From: Hymenolepis diminuta
Lineage: Eukaryota > Platyhelminthes > Cestoda > Cyclophyllidea > Hymenolepididae
DNA: 64,000 nt
Assembly (NCBI GenBank): GCA_900708905.1
Contig: CAADRB010000023.1
Location: 672,022-736,021 of the forward strand
Direction: 5' to 3'
The translations under genes and the position numbers were made by a program. Shown here piece after piece: positions 1-13,510 of the stretch; position 1 is the first letter of the stretch; every line of letters begins with the position of its first letter. The notes under the pieces are model-generated. The model made no database searches and was not told where the DNA came from. It saw nothing but the letters and a program-made list of their open reading frames with translations.

Positions 1-123
1 TGCCATATGCGATCGTTTCTTTGCAATTTCGGCCTTCAAACGCTCCAATAACGCTATATAATATTCACTCTTAATGGTATTTCCTTTCTCAAGATAGTCG
101 ATGAATATTACACCACGCACATC

Positions 124-862
124 NNNNNNNNNNNNNNNNNNNNNNNNNNNNNNNNNNNNNNNNNNNNNNNNNNNNNNNNNNNNNNNNNNNNNNNNNNNNN
201 NNNNNNNNNNNNNNNNNNNNNNNNNNNNNNNNNNNNNNNNNNNNNNNNNNNNNNNNNNNNNNNNNNNNNNNNNNNNNNNNNNNNNNNNNNNNNNNNNNNN
301 NNNNNNNNNNNNNNNNNNNNNNNNNNNNNNNNNNNNNNNNNNNNNNNNNNNNNNNNNNNNNNNNNNNNNNNNNNNNNNNNNNNNNNNNNNNNNNNNNNNN
401 NNNNNNNNNNNNNNNNNNNNNNNNNNNNNNNNNNNNNNNNNNNNNNNNNNNNNNNNNNNNNNNNNNNNNNNNNNNNNNNNNNNNNNNNNNNNNNNNNNNN
501 NNNNNNNNNNNNNNNNNNNNNNNNNNNNNNNNNNNNNNNNNNNNNNNNNNNNNNNNNNNNNNNNNNNNNNNNNNNNNNNNNNNNNNNNNNNNNNNNNNNN
601 NNNNNNNNNNNNNNNNNNNNNNNNNNNNNNNNNNNNNNNNNNNNNNNNNNNNNNNNNNNNNNNNNNNNNNNNNNNNNNNNNNNNNNNNNNNNNNNNNNNN
701 NNNNNNNNNNNNNNNNNNNNNNNNNNNNNNNNNNNNNNNNNNNNNNNNNNNNNNNNNNNNNNNNNNNNNNNNNNNNNNNNNNNNNNNNNNNNNNNNNNNN
801 NNNNNNNNNNNNNNNNNNNNNNNNNNNNNNNNNNNNNNNNNNNNNNNNNNNNNNNNNNNNNN
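124..862. other. assembly gap (739 N)
   Basis: A run of undetermined bases. Open frames that cross it are artefacts. Confidence 0.99.
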
Positions 863-3800
863 ATATCATGAAATTTTAACAGCTGTCTTTTGAAGGTTAG
901 TATTAACTGAAAAAAGTGACCGCAACAAAACTAGCGCCATCCATGTGTTAGACCCGGGACTTTTCTGCCCATGTGTTATTTCGAGGAAATTGAAAATTCC
1001 TTTTTTAATTGTCCACTTTGTTATGTAGTTGAAAGCTACATTTTCCCCAAAGTAATTCTTCCATAAATGATAATGTCGACATTGCGACAATTTTGGCTGG
1101 CGATGGTGGGATCCTACTGCATGGATGAAAGTGAAAATGTGAACATTAATGAACTTATTGTTGATTAGAGGATTAGAATAGAATTCATATTGTTGAAGTC
1201 AATAATTTATCAAATTATCCGGTGAAATCTGAACGATCTGAAATCTGACCCACCCTCATTTTCGGAGAGAATGAAAAAAGAATCAAATACAAGGTTCTAA
1301 TTAATCAATAAATTTTGTATTTCATGACATTGAGGACGCTAATAAACATGTTACAGAGTCAGTGAGTGAAGTTGTTGACAGAGGATAGGCAGAATAAACA
1401 TTATTTGGTGATTTCATATCTATTTTATCATGGATAACTAGTTTGAGGTTGCTTTGAATACTTGACGTTATTGGTAGTCATCGGTAGTTTTTGAATTTTC
1501 TGTCTTCTTTAGTTGTACGGAAAGAGTTTTGCCTTTATTGATTGCTACTTTAACCCATTTTTTGTGGTATCACTTTTCCGTTAGATCCCCAATATTTCTA
1601 CAGGGGTCACCAAGCAGTTGTAAGAGAATTTCATCAAATTTTTATCTGCAAATCCGAACCCTTAGATTACATTTATCGCCATTGTAAAAACAACATCACA
1701 GAATCAACTCAAATCGTCTTATACCTTACACAAATTCAACTGAGCCTCAATTTCGCGTTATTATGTCTTCCATTACGAGTTGCATATCTGATATCTGAAT
1801 TGACCACGGTATTGTGGTTTTCCATAAAAAAAGCTTGAGCAGTTTTGAAAAAATATCCTCCTCCTGAATGTAGAAGTGAATATCAGCTGTTATTCAACGA
1901 GGTTCAGCTAAAAGGCATTTTACGGTCCTAAGCTTGCCTATAACACAAGGCGATTAATTGTCCATGCATGGTTGAATGTAGAATGATTTAAAGCGGATTC
2001 GATGGGGTTGATAAGGATTGAAATTACAGTCTAAATTAAGTGATGTCGTTTCACCAAAGACCGATACACACAGCTAGTACTAAAACGCAATTTTGGATCT
2101 AAATTTTGCTTTCTAAAAAACGCGTCTCTTAAGACATCTCCCGAGGGCTCATTGATTGGTGGACACAAACTCATATCTTGTTTGATAAAATATCTTCTCA
2201 TATATATTATGTGGGTTTTATTCTTCACAGTTCATAATAAGTACTTCACCGATCTTCTCTTGCTAAGTAAGGGCGTAACTTTAGGAGCTCTTTTAGCATT
2301 AGTCTTTTGATTGCTACTAGATTATATTAAGTAGCAGGATAAAAATACTTTATTGAAGCTCTCATAGTTGCAATGATTAGCTGAATAGGAAGCTGGAATA
2401 TAGTTAACGAATCGATAGTTATTACGCATGACATAGCAATGACTGTAATTTTTTATCACGGGAAGTAATCAGATGCGAGTATCAAGAAAATAGTCCAAAA
2501 GAGGATAGAGGAGAATTCGAGTAGCGGATAAAGTTAGGATATCAAAATATACTTTATTTGAGTTCTGTGTCTACTTGGTACTGGAATTTATCCTTACGTT
2601 CCAGAGTTCAGTTTTCTGGATTTATCTGCGAGATTCCCTAGTGAGTTCATGTCTGCGAAGTATACGTTTCTTGACCAGTTTAGTTGTTGACTGTATTGAT
2701 CACGATGAAAAATGAATAGAATGAAATACTATGCCTAAAAGAGGATTTTCTGAATTTTTCATAGTATTAGGTCATGGAATTCACCAAAATTGAACTCTAA
2801 TGAACTCTGTTATGTTAAAAAAGTTATTTGCTAGTTCCATTTACCTTGTCTTATTTAAAGAAGGAATAAAATTAATTTTGTTTATTTTTCACAGAAACAA
2901 ATGATTTGAAGTTGCATGACCAATTACTCAATTTATTCAACTATTCAATCAGCTGTAAATATTGAAGATATGAACTCAAAGATGATATTTGAACCTTGGA
3001 ACACAAGGCCATTACTTATTCATCTAATACGATAACGCATTCTGAAATCAACTAGATCTTGATGGTTTGACTTTATTTTTTTATTGTGCTGTTTCCTCGT
3101 TCCTCGAGCTCAGATACTTCCTCATTAATAAAAATTATTAGTTTTCTAATTACCAAAGTGCCAAAATTAACCCCAACACCACCGCATTACACCAATAAGC
3201 ATCCAGTATATGATGTCAAAGAGTTAAAACAACGTTTGTTACGGTTTTCTTCAAAATAATTTGGAATAGAGGATGAAGAAAAGAAGAAAAGCTTTAGAGT
3301 TACCTCCGAGTTTCATTAAATGTCAGAGTAGGAAATAATATCGAAAAAAGGCAAATTCTCTTGGTTTGAATGAAACCAACCCTTGTATGGAGAGATGAAT
3401 ATTGGAATGCATTGCCAAGGAAACACTAAAAGGGCAATAAGGAAATGAATGCGATCTTCTTAATTTAGCCCAGTGTATAATAATTATCCACCAATGGTCC
3501 ACTGAAAAGTCAGTGAACATTATAACTGATTTTATTGGTCAAAGCTGGTCAAGAGAGGACAGGGAAATAAGAGTGTCTTATCAGAGAGGCTCTTTCACTG
3601 CTCAAGAGGAGTATAAGCAAGAACTTCCCTTATATAAGACAATGAGAACGAGGAACCTGGACTATAAAAACTGCGATGAAACTAGACTGGAATGGTTAAT
3701 CCCTCTGATTAATACTAGTTGTCAAAGGGACCTTCAAATACCAAATACTTTAAAAAAATTCCCTCTCCCAAAACATGTAATTTTATATGGAGTTCTTTCT

Positions 3801-6800
3801 TTCCTCCTTAATTTCATGGAACATATCTACTTTATTAATAAGTAGGGATAGTTACAATTAATTAAGGTAACTTATCCAAAGATGGCTTGATTTACGTCAG
3901 ATATAGTTACTAGCTTATACCAACTAATGGCTTTGCAGATTTAAAGACAGGATAGAAAGCTCGTGCAGTTTAAAAGGAGGCTTTCCTTTGGTTTAAAATG
4001 AATTAAAACCGGTTTTGCAATTTGATGTTATCATGTTAATGAAAATTTAGAAAAGAGATGTTTTATTAACGGCGGCCCGATTCATTTTCTTCAGGGGTGG
4101 TCCAATCCTAGAACCGCTTCGGCTCTGTTGATTTATGAAGGAGACCATGGGAAAGTGGGGCAAATATTTGAACTGATATCTCCTTCATCTATTTCACGTT
4201 TTTTTTCTGCTTTTTTACAATCCAATTCAGTCAATTCAAGAAGGAATTGAAATCTGTCATTACTTATCTACATTTTTTATAGTTCAAAATGGAGATGAAG
4301 ACCGCTATTTATCCATGAAATAAGTTGAGGGATTAAAAGAGAGAATTTACCCCTTTAAAATACGATTAAAATTCTAAGACATCCAATTTCTAGAAGGTAG
4401 GAATCATACAAACGAAGCTTGAAGTGGAGGAGTTGCTGTTATGATCTGGGATCAGAAATTCCCACAGGTAATCTCTTGGACGCCCATCATCTTAGTCAAT
4501 GTGCCGGCACGCACAGGGTCTGAAAGTTTGACAGTTATTCGAAACAATCAAAATCAACTTTTTAAGTTCCTTCTTGGTTTGAAATAATGAAGTCAAGAAT
4601 TATAGCCTTGGAATAATTTTAAAGAATTTTTAAGCTCGTAAAATATTTTGCAATTTGCTTTTATCAAAACAAACTAAAACTGTTTTAATGTGAATATTGA
4701 GACAAGAAGTAATTAATCCTCTTAAAAGGATAAGTATAGTCAAATTGGAGGTAGGAGGAAATTTAATGATTTCTTAATTTCTTAATAATAAACAGTAATT
4801 TATCTATCATTTCTTGGGTGACTGATTAATATTGTAGAATTTGAATTTGTTACCAACACGTTTAACATAGCGAACCGTAAGATAAACGAAAATCAATCGA
4901 GATTAAGTGGAGTAGTGGTGGTTTTATACACAACAGGAAGCCGGAAAACAATAGTCGAAACTTCTGAGTAGCTGATTTATCTCAATTAATCAACTCCCGT
5001 AAGTTGTTAGCAAGCCGCCGATCAGCCTTAGCAATATGCAGGTCCATGCCGATCCTGACAACTTGAACGCTTTAGGGACAAAACCGTTATCGATTTGACC
5101 GTGTCTTGATCTCCAAACCTCGACAATATGAGGGTGACCTGTATGCATATAAAGTTTCTTTGTTTTAGTGACTTTGGAATAACAGCATATTGATACATTT
5201 TCTCCGCGTCTGACACAAACGTAGCCAAGGCATATCTAGTTGTCATTTAGATCATACTGGTGGAAATTAGACGTCCTAGCATTTCAGCAGTGTAAAGAGT
5301 TTTACTTTACAAATATATATGTATATATAAGGGAAACTATTAATATCATCGCCAAAAATTCTTCTTCGTTTTGAAGTTAAAAGTCCAAACCAACATACTG
5401 ATTAACTCTACTTCGTCCTGTCACGCAATATTTTTACACACGCTTATCCCAATAGAAGCTTGGAAGTCTGCTATCCTAGGACAAATCAATATGCATAGCA
5501 GAGTCTTTGGCAGGGTAGCTCATGTAGGTTAAGCCTCGTCACAAATGTTAGAAGGACTGGAAGTTAGAATACAGAAGGAATTTATATGAAATATATATAT
5601 TAGAAAATTAATCTAAAAGTTGCGCTGGATCGAAGTTTTCCGTTCAAATTTATAGTTGAAATCAAGAATTTTACAAAATTGATTATAATAAGCATGAAAA
5701 TAGGAGAATATCGCAGCCGGACTATACCTGTGTCTCCATGGTGAGAAACTCGACTTCTGCTACTCCGTTTATTTTTAACGCTTGGTCCTCCCGTTCGTTG
5801 GATGTCCATGGATGGGTACTGAACACGTGACCCCTGACTACGTAAATATGTCATTGGCGAACAAGCATGATTAATAGAAATTTATTTAACGTAATAATAA
5901 TAATTGTATCGTGCCCTTTTTTGTCTGCAAGTTTATAAATTTCAACAATATTATTTCTGCCGTATTGTTGGCTCTGAGTAAAATGTCTGTTAAACGTAAA
6001 AAATTAAATAGGAGAATGATATTGCAACGTAGCAATTCTATTGATTACTTTAGTTTGAGGACTTCCCACAACCAGTAAATTACTTAACAAGGAGGATTAA
6101 TAAGTTAATCTATTAATAGATGGGTGCGAGGTGGACAAAAGGACGTATAATTTTCAAGTTTAAGCATATAAAGTGGAGTAACCCGCAAATAAACATTAAT
6201 CAGATTTGATTTGATTTTTTCCAGATTTTAATTTTGGCCCTCTGTTCTGAAGATCATATTCATAAAACCATTTTCAAGGTCACCCTTTTTCCCCATCTCA
6301 TATTTTCCTCAGAGCATTCATGAATTTCAAAGGACTATAAGAAAATAAATTAAAGGAAAAAATCTTGACTCAAAGGTGGTTTCTTAGTGTAAATATGCGA
6401 TTACTTTGGGATATATTAGGAATATTTATTTGTTTGATTAAGCGGTGATGAGAATCCCATTTTCGGCAAAGGCGTACAAAGTCAATAATCGGTAAAACAG
6501 TTCACAATCCATGATGTCGGTAAGTTAAATTCAGATGAAACTAACAGAACGTATAAAGTTTTCATGCTTGGTCTTCAAAAACACTATTTTTTCGGAGATT
6601 TTCATTCGTCTTTCTTTGTCCATCAATTTTATTATCATCTTGGGGTAAGGATTTTGGATTTTATGCATTTTCTTACCTTATTTGTTATTCATTTAAGATG
6701 TATCAATCGATCTCTTTTACATTATCGATTATTAACTGTAAGACTGAGACATTCTTAATATCCTTTTTTTTTCTCATACAGCTTCAGATAGGAAATGATA

Positions 6801-7950
6801 CTCACAAACCAGCACATGGCTGAAATTGCGTGGTATATTATGATACATTCCAACAGATGATGCGAGCCCATAAATGGTCCTAGAGTTGCCCTCTGAATGA
6901 AATAATTCAATGGGACCTCACAGCTGATCCTCTGACCAAAATGTGGGGTTCTCCTACAGGGTTGGAAATAATGGACGCCACTTCATTCTGCATTATCACT
7001 TATCTTTTATCCCCTCCCCTGTCAGTCTTATTCAACCTCACGCGCTCGCAGCGCAAGAGGACGAAATGGGAACGAGAAGGGGGAACATGTGTATCTGCGT
7101 GCGTGAATAAATATCCTCCGAGTTAGGACGAACTGAGTGCCTGCAGGTGTGCAAAGTGGGATGAAAGGGGATGGGAGGGGGAGGTATATATGGGAGTGTT
7201 TGGGAGGAAAGGGAGAAGGTGAGCGGACGTGTGTTCTTTTTGTTACATTTGGGAACTAGGTCTTCCCTCCCATCAGCCTGACTGTAAAAATTACTTTTCG
7301 TAACTTGTAGATATTTGCGCAATTGGAAATATTTCCTAAGTGGATAACTGCGAACTATTTGAATTACGGGAAATATATACGCTTTTTGTATTGTGTTTTT
7401 TATAGTCTATCTTTATGCAGAAAATAGAAAGGTAGTTTTTAAAATAATTTCTTCGGGGTAGTAATTTGATTAATATATTATTAAATGATTGTTTTATGAC
7501 ATTTTTCTCTCGTTAAAAGCCAACTTACTAGTCCCATATTTTAAACACTCCAGCATTAGAAATTTTTAATAAATACTACTTATATGGTTTAAATTTGCTA
7601 AGACTACTTAAAGTTTATATAAAACCAATATGATTTATCGACTTTCAAAATATTAAATTTGCCAAGACTGTGAAATTTTTGGGAGAGGGTGAAGTTAAGT
7701 CTCAATTAACCTTAGTTGGTCTCTAATTCGTTTTAAAATTTAACATTTATTCTCTTCACGGACCTATGTCATTACTTTTAAACCTGTTGTTTTTCCACAG
7801 GATTAAGGTACTTATAACTTGGTAATCCAAATAACTGTTTAGGTAATATATTCAGATGCCGATTTCGATATACTCCTGCTCTTGAGATATGTGTGGTGTC
7901 AGAAACGTAAAAAACATTCTAAGTGAGAATAAGGACATACACTCGTCATA
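863..7950. other. non-coding stretch, no gene recognised
   Basis: About 7 kb of AT-rich DNA. Its open frames are short, often lack an ATG, and match no protein family I know. The 110-residue frame at 3513-3845 opens with GTG and has no recognisable motif. The only compositional oddity is the G-rich tract at 7158-7223. This is probably upstream or intergenic sequence of the twist gene. Confidence 0.6.
7158..7223 (+). repeat. purine/G-rich tract with quadruplex-like G runs
   Basis: The plus strand has four closely spaced runs of three to five G between 7158 and 7181, separated by loops of 6, 2 and 1 bases. More G runs follow to about 7215. This fits the G3+N1-7 quadruplex pattern and stands out against the AT-rich surroundings. 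Confidence 0.5.
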
Positions 7951-7959
7951 TACTTTCTA

Positions 7960-8490
7960 AACTATTTCAGGGTTAAAGTTCCATTGTTTTAAGAGAGACG
8001 ATTTTACTTGAGTGAGCACCGTTTATGGAGTTTTGATAACGTAAAATTTGTAGCTATCTCATCTCCGCTATGTTAAAGCTGCTAACTGCCAATATCACAT
8101 AAGATCGCTTGTATTCTCAAAAATTGATAGAAAATTTGACATGAAGTGGTAAGACCGTCCAAAAAACAATGAACATTGTAGACAAACATTTGCTGAAATT
8201 CAGAGATGAATCATAAAGTTGGAATTTTGGAACTTCAGCCACCCATTTAGTAAATGCTTTACAATCTGAATCCAAAAATGAGATGGGGTAAGACTTTTTG
8301 ATACCTTGAATCTGCTCTCAGCATCTTTTTGATTCCCACCCATTATCTCTTGCTGGATTTTCTGTTACCCCACTTTAGGTACTTTCCGCAATTAAAAAAA
8401 TGCAGTTTTTTGTATTACTGTGAGTAATAATAATAATAACAATAAAAGCGACAGAATCAGCAATTGGAGGCATTTTTGCGCCCAAACGAA
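7960..8490 (+). repeat. copy A of a dispersed unclassified repeat
   Basis: This segment aligns by eye, with gaps, to 28490-28900 and 28905-29190. Shared landmarks in order are TAAAATTTGTA near 8042, GACAAACATTTGCT near 8180, AAGTTGGAATTTTGGAAC near 8217, AATCCAAAAAT near 8270, GTAAGACTTTTTGATACC near 8290, and an AATAATAATAA run near 8428. No coding capacity is visible. It is probably a diverged non-autonomous transposable element. Confidence 0.6.
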
Positions 8491-9215
8491 AGATTTGTGG
8501 AAATTCGATGCTTAGCCTCCGTACTAAATGAATTATTTATATTGTGTCAACTAATCATTCTGCAGTTTTAAAGTTAGAATAGGTACTTCCATCCAGTCGC
8601 CTAAACTTGTAAATGCCAGTTCCATGCAATTACAAGTAACGAAGTGAAATCTGTAATTGCAAAAGCACGTTAAATGCAGACCTGGTTCTTGAGAAAAGTG
8701 GCAGGCAGTAAAACTTTTCAATTCTATCTCAAGCTATGACCTCCTTTAAATGAAACGGAACCGAAGAAGAGGTTCCCTGTTTAACATGTTGGATGTATAA
8801 ATTTTGAATTCCTGCCCTCCATTTTTCATTTAATAATCAAATCAATACACACATCAGGGATTATTTCGCATTAATAACTACGTTTATTAGACCACAGAAA
8901 TCAACGGGAATCCCAATTATCAATGATCCTTGGAACAATTTTTCAAGAAGAATTCCAAAACGTTTTACTAATTTAAAATCGAAAAACTATTTCACATCTC
9001 GGTTATTTTCTCTTCTACATTTTTGTAATTATCTGTTCAATTTTTATATATTTTACTTAGTTTAGACAAATAATTACTTTATTTGAGTTTTTAGGAACTT
9101 AATTTGTGTATACATTTAACAAGTAAATCAAAATCTTACCGGAAAATTTTGTTAACAAATTGGTATGTTAGTTATGACATGAATTACTCTGTTTTGCGCA
9201 CTTCTGCAAAATCCA

Positions 9216-9220
9216 CCAAT
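9216..9220 (+). promoter_or_regulatory. CCAAT box upstream of twist
   Basis: CCAATCAG lies about 70 bases upstream of the first in-frame ATG of the twist gene. A plus-strand CCAAT this close to a start codon is a reasonable proximal promoter element. No clear TATA box was found, so this is inference only. Confidence 0.3.
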
Positions 9221-9287
9221 CAGAACACGACAATTGTGGTGCAGGCTCCCATCATGGATAGTGGTAGACATTCGAAAGATTGCACCG

Positions 9288-10787
9288 ATGTACTACGATT
9301 ATCTCCGAAACACGCCACCAGACAGTAATGACGAGGACTGGAACAGAAGTGATGAAGCTCCAAGATGTCTTCCTCAAATTTACAAGGAGCCTGAGGAACA
9401 ATACATTTCATATCTGTTTCCCATCGGACATTCAGAAGGTAATTTCCCTAACATTAGGGAAAATTAACATTTACTAAATTTAACAGCACTAAATATTTAG
9501 TCTTATGGCTAAAGAGATGTATAGCTTGAACCTCTCATACAATTTCAACGATACCTATTAATCGAATTAAGATTTTCTGCTCAGTCTTGGGTGTGCAAAA
9601 GGAGTAAAAATGAATACACATCTACAATTTAGGTATGATATCAAATGAGAGTACTCTTCCAAATCGGACATCCAAGCCATCGAAAATGAGGGTCAAGCAT
9701 GATGATGCCATAACTCAGAGATTTCTTGCGAATATTCGGGAACGTCAACGAACTCAATCACTCAATAGGGCCTTTGCCGACCTTCGACATATTATTCCTA
9801 CTCTTCCATCAGACAAGCTCAGCAAAATCCAAACTCTACGTCTTGCTACTCAGTGAGTTTTTGATTGCATAAGATATATCTCCGAATAGAACTATTTATA
9901 TAAGTGTTTGTCAAATTTCCTTGAGCTGGAGATTTTAAGTTCTTCGAATTCGATCCCATCTCACCTCTGCAAGCTACGTACAAAGTGCCAGAGAGAATAC
10001 ATCTTGTCTTGATCACATAGTTGCAAAATATTGCACTAGTATGGGCAGACGATAAACGGGATGGCCTTCTTCCAACAGCTAAAAATCAATCATACTCAGA
10101 TCACGTTTCGACTGGGGACCTGGATACCACAGTATATCAGGACAAAGCCCATTGGAAGTTGGTCAGCTAAAATAAATCGATAAACAACTCAAAGGATTAA
10201 TCATGAGTAAAAGAGATAGTTTCAATAGATGGGTGTCTAAAATTTGGATAGAACCCAAAGGAATAGCTTTTATTTCATTTCTTTTTTAAATAAAATGTTA
10301 ACATTCATGAAACTGATGTTAAGCTCAAATTCTACTATGCGTCGCCATTTCTTCGTCTGAGTATTTTTTCAAAAACGGATTTTTCAATCAAGATTAGTCA
10401 GTCAAGAACTAAATTAATTATTGCGTATTTTACATAACAAAAATGAATATTTGAATAACAATGATATTTCGTTAATATTTAGTAAAATTAACTGAAACAG
10501 GTTTTTTATTTAACTAATTTACTAATAAGACTAAACTGTACTTTTTTTATTTTAGGTATATTAATTTTTTATCAAACCTTCTAAACGAAACACAAGATCC
10601 CTACAACCCTAGTTTGCAGATAAATCCATCGAGACATTTTGATGAAACTCCTCAGTCGAATGGATGGCATAAAAATGTCCAATCTCCCATCAAAGCAGGT
10701 AACACTGTCGAAGATATTCATAGGGATGTGAGACTGTCAGATGGATTCAATTCAAATTTCTCCTCTTGGAGAACAAGGCTAGATTAA
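9288..10787 (+). CDS. twist: Twist-family bHLH transcription factor (3 exons)
   Basis: Exons are 9288-9438, 9633-9852 and 10556-10787. They join in phase through GT-AG introns of 194 and 703 nt to give 200 aa. ATG 9288 is the first in-frame ATG of exon 1. Residues 79-131 form a bHLH domain whose basic region, [10 protein letters not shown], and loop/helix 2, [15 protein letters not shown], are the Twist signature. The C-terminus holds FSSWR at residues 192-196, matching the Trp-Arg (WR) motif of Twist rather than other bHLH families. Twist proteins bind E-boxes as dimers with E-proteins and specify mesoderm and muscle fates. The N-terminus (1-50) is acidic and not conserved. The second intron splits helix 2 between LAT and QYINFL. 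An AATAAA follows about 215 nt after the stop. Confidence 0.93.
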
Positions 10788-11001
10788 GTGAACATATGTA
10801 CAAAGCCTCCTCGTTTTTGACATTGATTTATTTATCACATAAATATAATGACAGGAAATATATCGCTGTTAATTTTATACAGTATTTTTTAAAATTATTT
10901 TTCATTATTTCTATTCTCAAATTTGCGAAGAGCGATGCTATGCAAATATACTATCCAAATATAATGTTACTTAAATGCTTGCAACTTTAACCCATTATTC
11001 A

Positions 11002-11007
11002 AATAAA
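11002..11007 (+). terminator. poly(A) signal of twist
   Basis: AATAAA on the plus strand, about 215 nt after the twist stop codon. It is the first canonical signal downstream. Confidence 0.5.
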
Positions 11008-13419
11008 CTTTCATTCTCTAATCCTAGTCATCGAAGCTTCACCTGAAAAGGCAAAAGTGGGAAAGCACTCCAAATGTTTGGGAGGGATCGCCTATTTTAG
11101 TTAACCCGTTCGTACGGCGAAGCTGTCCCGGCTCCTCCTATTTGTACTTCTTTCACACATTCGCTTCGCTTGTATCGTAGGGCTAGTCCAAAGATGTTTG
11201 TCAATTTGCGCTCGCAAGTACAGACGAGAGTCTGACCCTTCTTGTTTACTGACACGTAAGCAATAAATCCCAGTTCCCAACTAGCGTTTTACGTCCTCCT
11301 CACTTCTCATACTTCACTAATATTATCCATGGAAGTGAAAACTAAATTTAACAAGTTTTTCATAAAATTTTGCCTAAACATGGGAATTAGCGAGATTTTC
11401 CTGTAAGGAATGAAACGAAGATTGAATTGAATTCCCGAAGCATTGAGTTGCCATTTTTTCATAAAGTGTATGGCTCACTTTGTAATATCTGGATGTTCCC
11501 ATGCTCAATTTTATAGCTTAATCCCTTCGTTTTTGAGTTATATTCAGAGCTCCTTATGAACCACTTGGTTAGTCAAGACGCTTTAATTTAATTTTTTACA
11601 GCCACAAACAGTTAGATGCTAAAGCTCACTAAAGTTCACCTAAGGCGGATTTCACGATCTACAATCCGATACCCCAACCAGAAGAAGGAAAAATTCAAGT
11701 TCTCATTGTTATAGTGAAAACTTGTCACAATTCAATTCAAACTATGTACAATATGTCGTAATTCATATTTGTTCGTATTAACAATTTAATCGTTATAAAG
11801 CAAAGAAAACACATAAATAATTACCAATTTCGTCGAAGGAAATATGTAACACCTATTCGTAATTGTATTTTTTTCCTTGACTGAGAACTTAGAAAGAAAT
11901 TTCTCAAACCACACTTCTGGATCTTTTTCATCAGATTGTGGTAGCTATTAGAATAGTTACTCTGAATTAAGCCACTTCTCCAATAAGCAGCCCTATGGAA
12001 AAACTACCGATAAGTGAACATACTTACTAGTTATGCCAAATTATATCATGCTTATCCGTTACTATAACATAGATGAACTTACGATTTATTCAGACCCACT
12101 AATTAGATGATGGCTCAAATGTCTTGCCTTCAAGACTTTTCTAAAATTTAGCAAAGATACTTTGCAGAAGTGGTATGTATAGGGACAGCTATAATGAACC
12201 AGAGTGGTATAGGCTTATGATCTCACCAGCCAGTCAGAATGGTTATAGTGTTTAGCAAACAGACATATTTAACTTCAAATATGTGAACCCCCTTCCCATC
12301 CGGAAGAAGAGCCAACCAACATCAGAGGATCTGCGATTACTATCGAGAAACCTAAATGAGAGGCCGATGGCATACAAGCTGCTTTGGTTTTTTTATACTT
12401 TTGCTCTCTTCATCTTCCTGTACTATACGTTCAGGCACTCGTATTTCATTACAAATTATATCTTTTTTCTATCAAATTCATGTTCTACCTAGGCCAGTTT
12501 CACCCAAGCATGTTGTCAAGATATCATGAGCAGTGTGTCTGCATACCGAGAAGAGTAATGAGTGACTTGGAGACCACTTGCGGGATGTGAGTAGCTCATC
12601 CCGAGACAAGACTTAATCTGGGCAGCCGTGAGCTATACTTGTCGAACTCCTTTAACAACTCATGTGTAGAATTACTGCAATGGAAAACTTCTTAAACAGA
12701 ATTCAAAATTCTGATATTATTAAACATTATTTAATACCCAAAAGATGCAAGGGCAGTCTCTCAGTTAAAAATACTAGTAAATCAACTTTAAAATCATAAA
12801 TCACTCAGCCACCTGACGACAGTAAAGTTTGAATTTTAGACCGTTAGGCTACTACGAATGGATGAATTTACAATTGTACTGAAGTTCACATCTTGGTAGC
12901 CTAACCATCATATTTTCCTTATACACTATTCCTTCCTCCTTCAGACAGCATGTACACTGCTTCCTATGATGGTGCTAGGCTATAGGGCCGAGAGAGAAAT
13001 CAAAAACGGATGTGCGGCTGCTCCAATCTATTTTATTAATTTAGCAGATATCGTTCATTGGCTATGCCTCCTCTCCATACTATTAAATTTTGAAGGAATA
13101 CCTCATCGCCGAACTGGTAACAGTTTTGTCGCAACTAACTATCAGGTCGTCAATAACAGCATACGTCTCCATATTGATAAGAATGACAGATGATTTAGAG
13201 ACCGCCCGAAGGAATTTCTCATCCCGTGGAAAAAAACATACCATGGCCTTGTATCATATTTCGCGGCGTATTATCAACCTGTGTTGTACATATACATGAG
13301 CATCTAATAATGGCGCTTCTTACGAGCTTTCTATAAGCATTTTTCGTGTTAGGAGTTCTTTTAGGAATTTATTTTGAATGTTTTTTCCGAAGGCTAGATC
13401 AAAGTGGTTGGTAAATGAG

Positions 13420-13510
13420 ATGTTACATCAGGCCAGTGACGCCACCGATGGGATTTTAACACCGACGACGAAGTAGATGGTAGGATGTAACGGATCTCAT
13501 GACAATGGTC
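13420..13510 (-). repeat. weak SINE-like fragment
   Basis: On the minus strand this contains TCCCATCGGTGGCGTCACTG, close to the TTCCCATCGGTGAACACT block of the fragment at 14470-14585. It is probably a decayed relative of the same element. Confidence 0.25.

Noticed and set aside
101..871. Long open frames on both strands at the window start
   Set aside because: They consist almost wholly of undetermined bases.
3513..3845. 110-codon plus-strand open frame
   Set aside because: It opens with GTG, has no family motif and no supporting splice or poly(A) signals.
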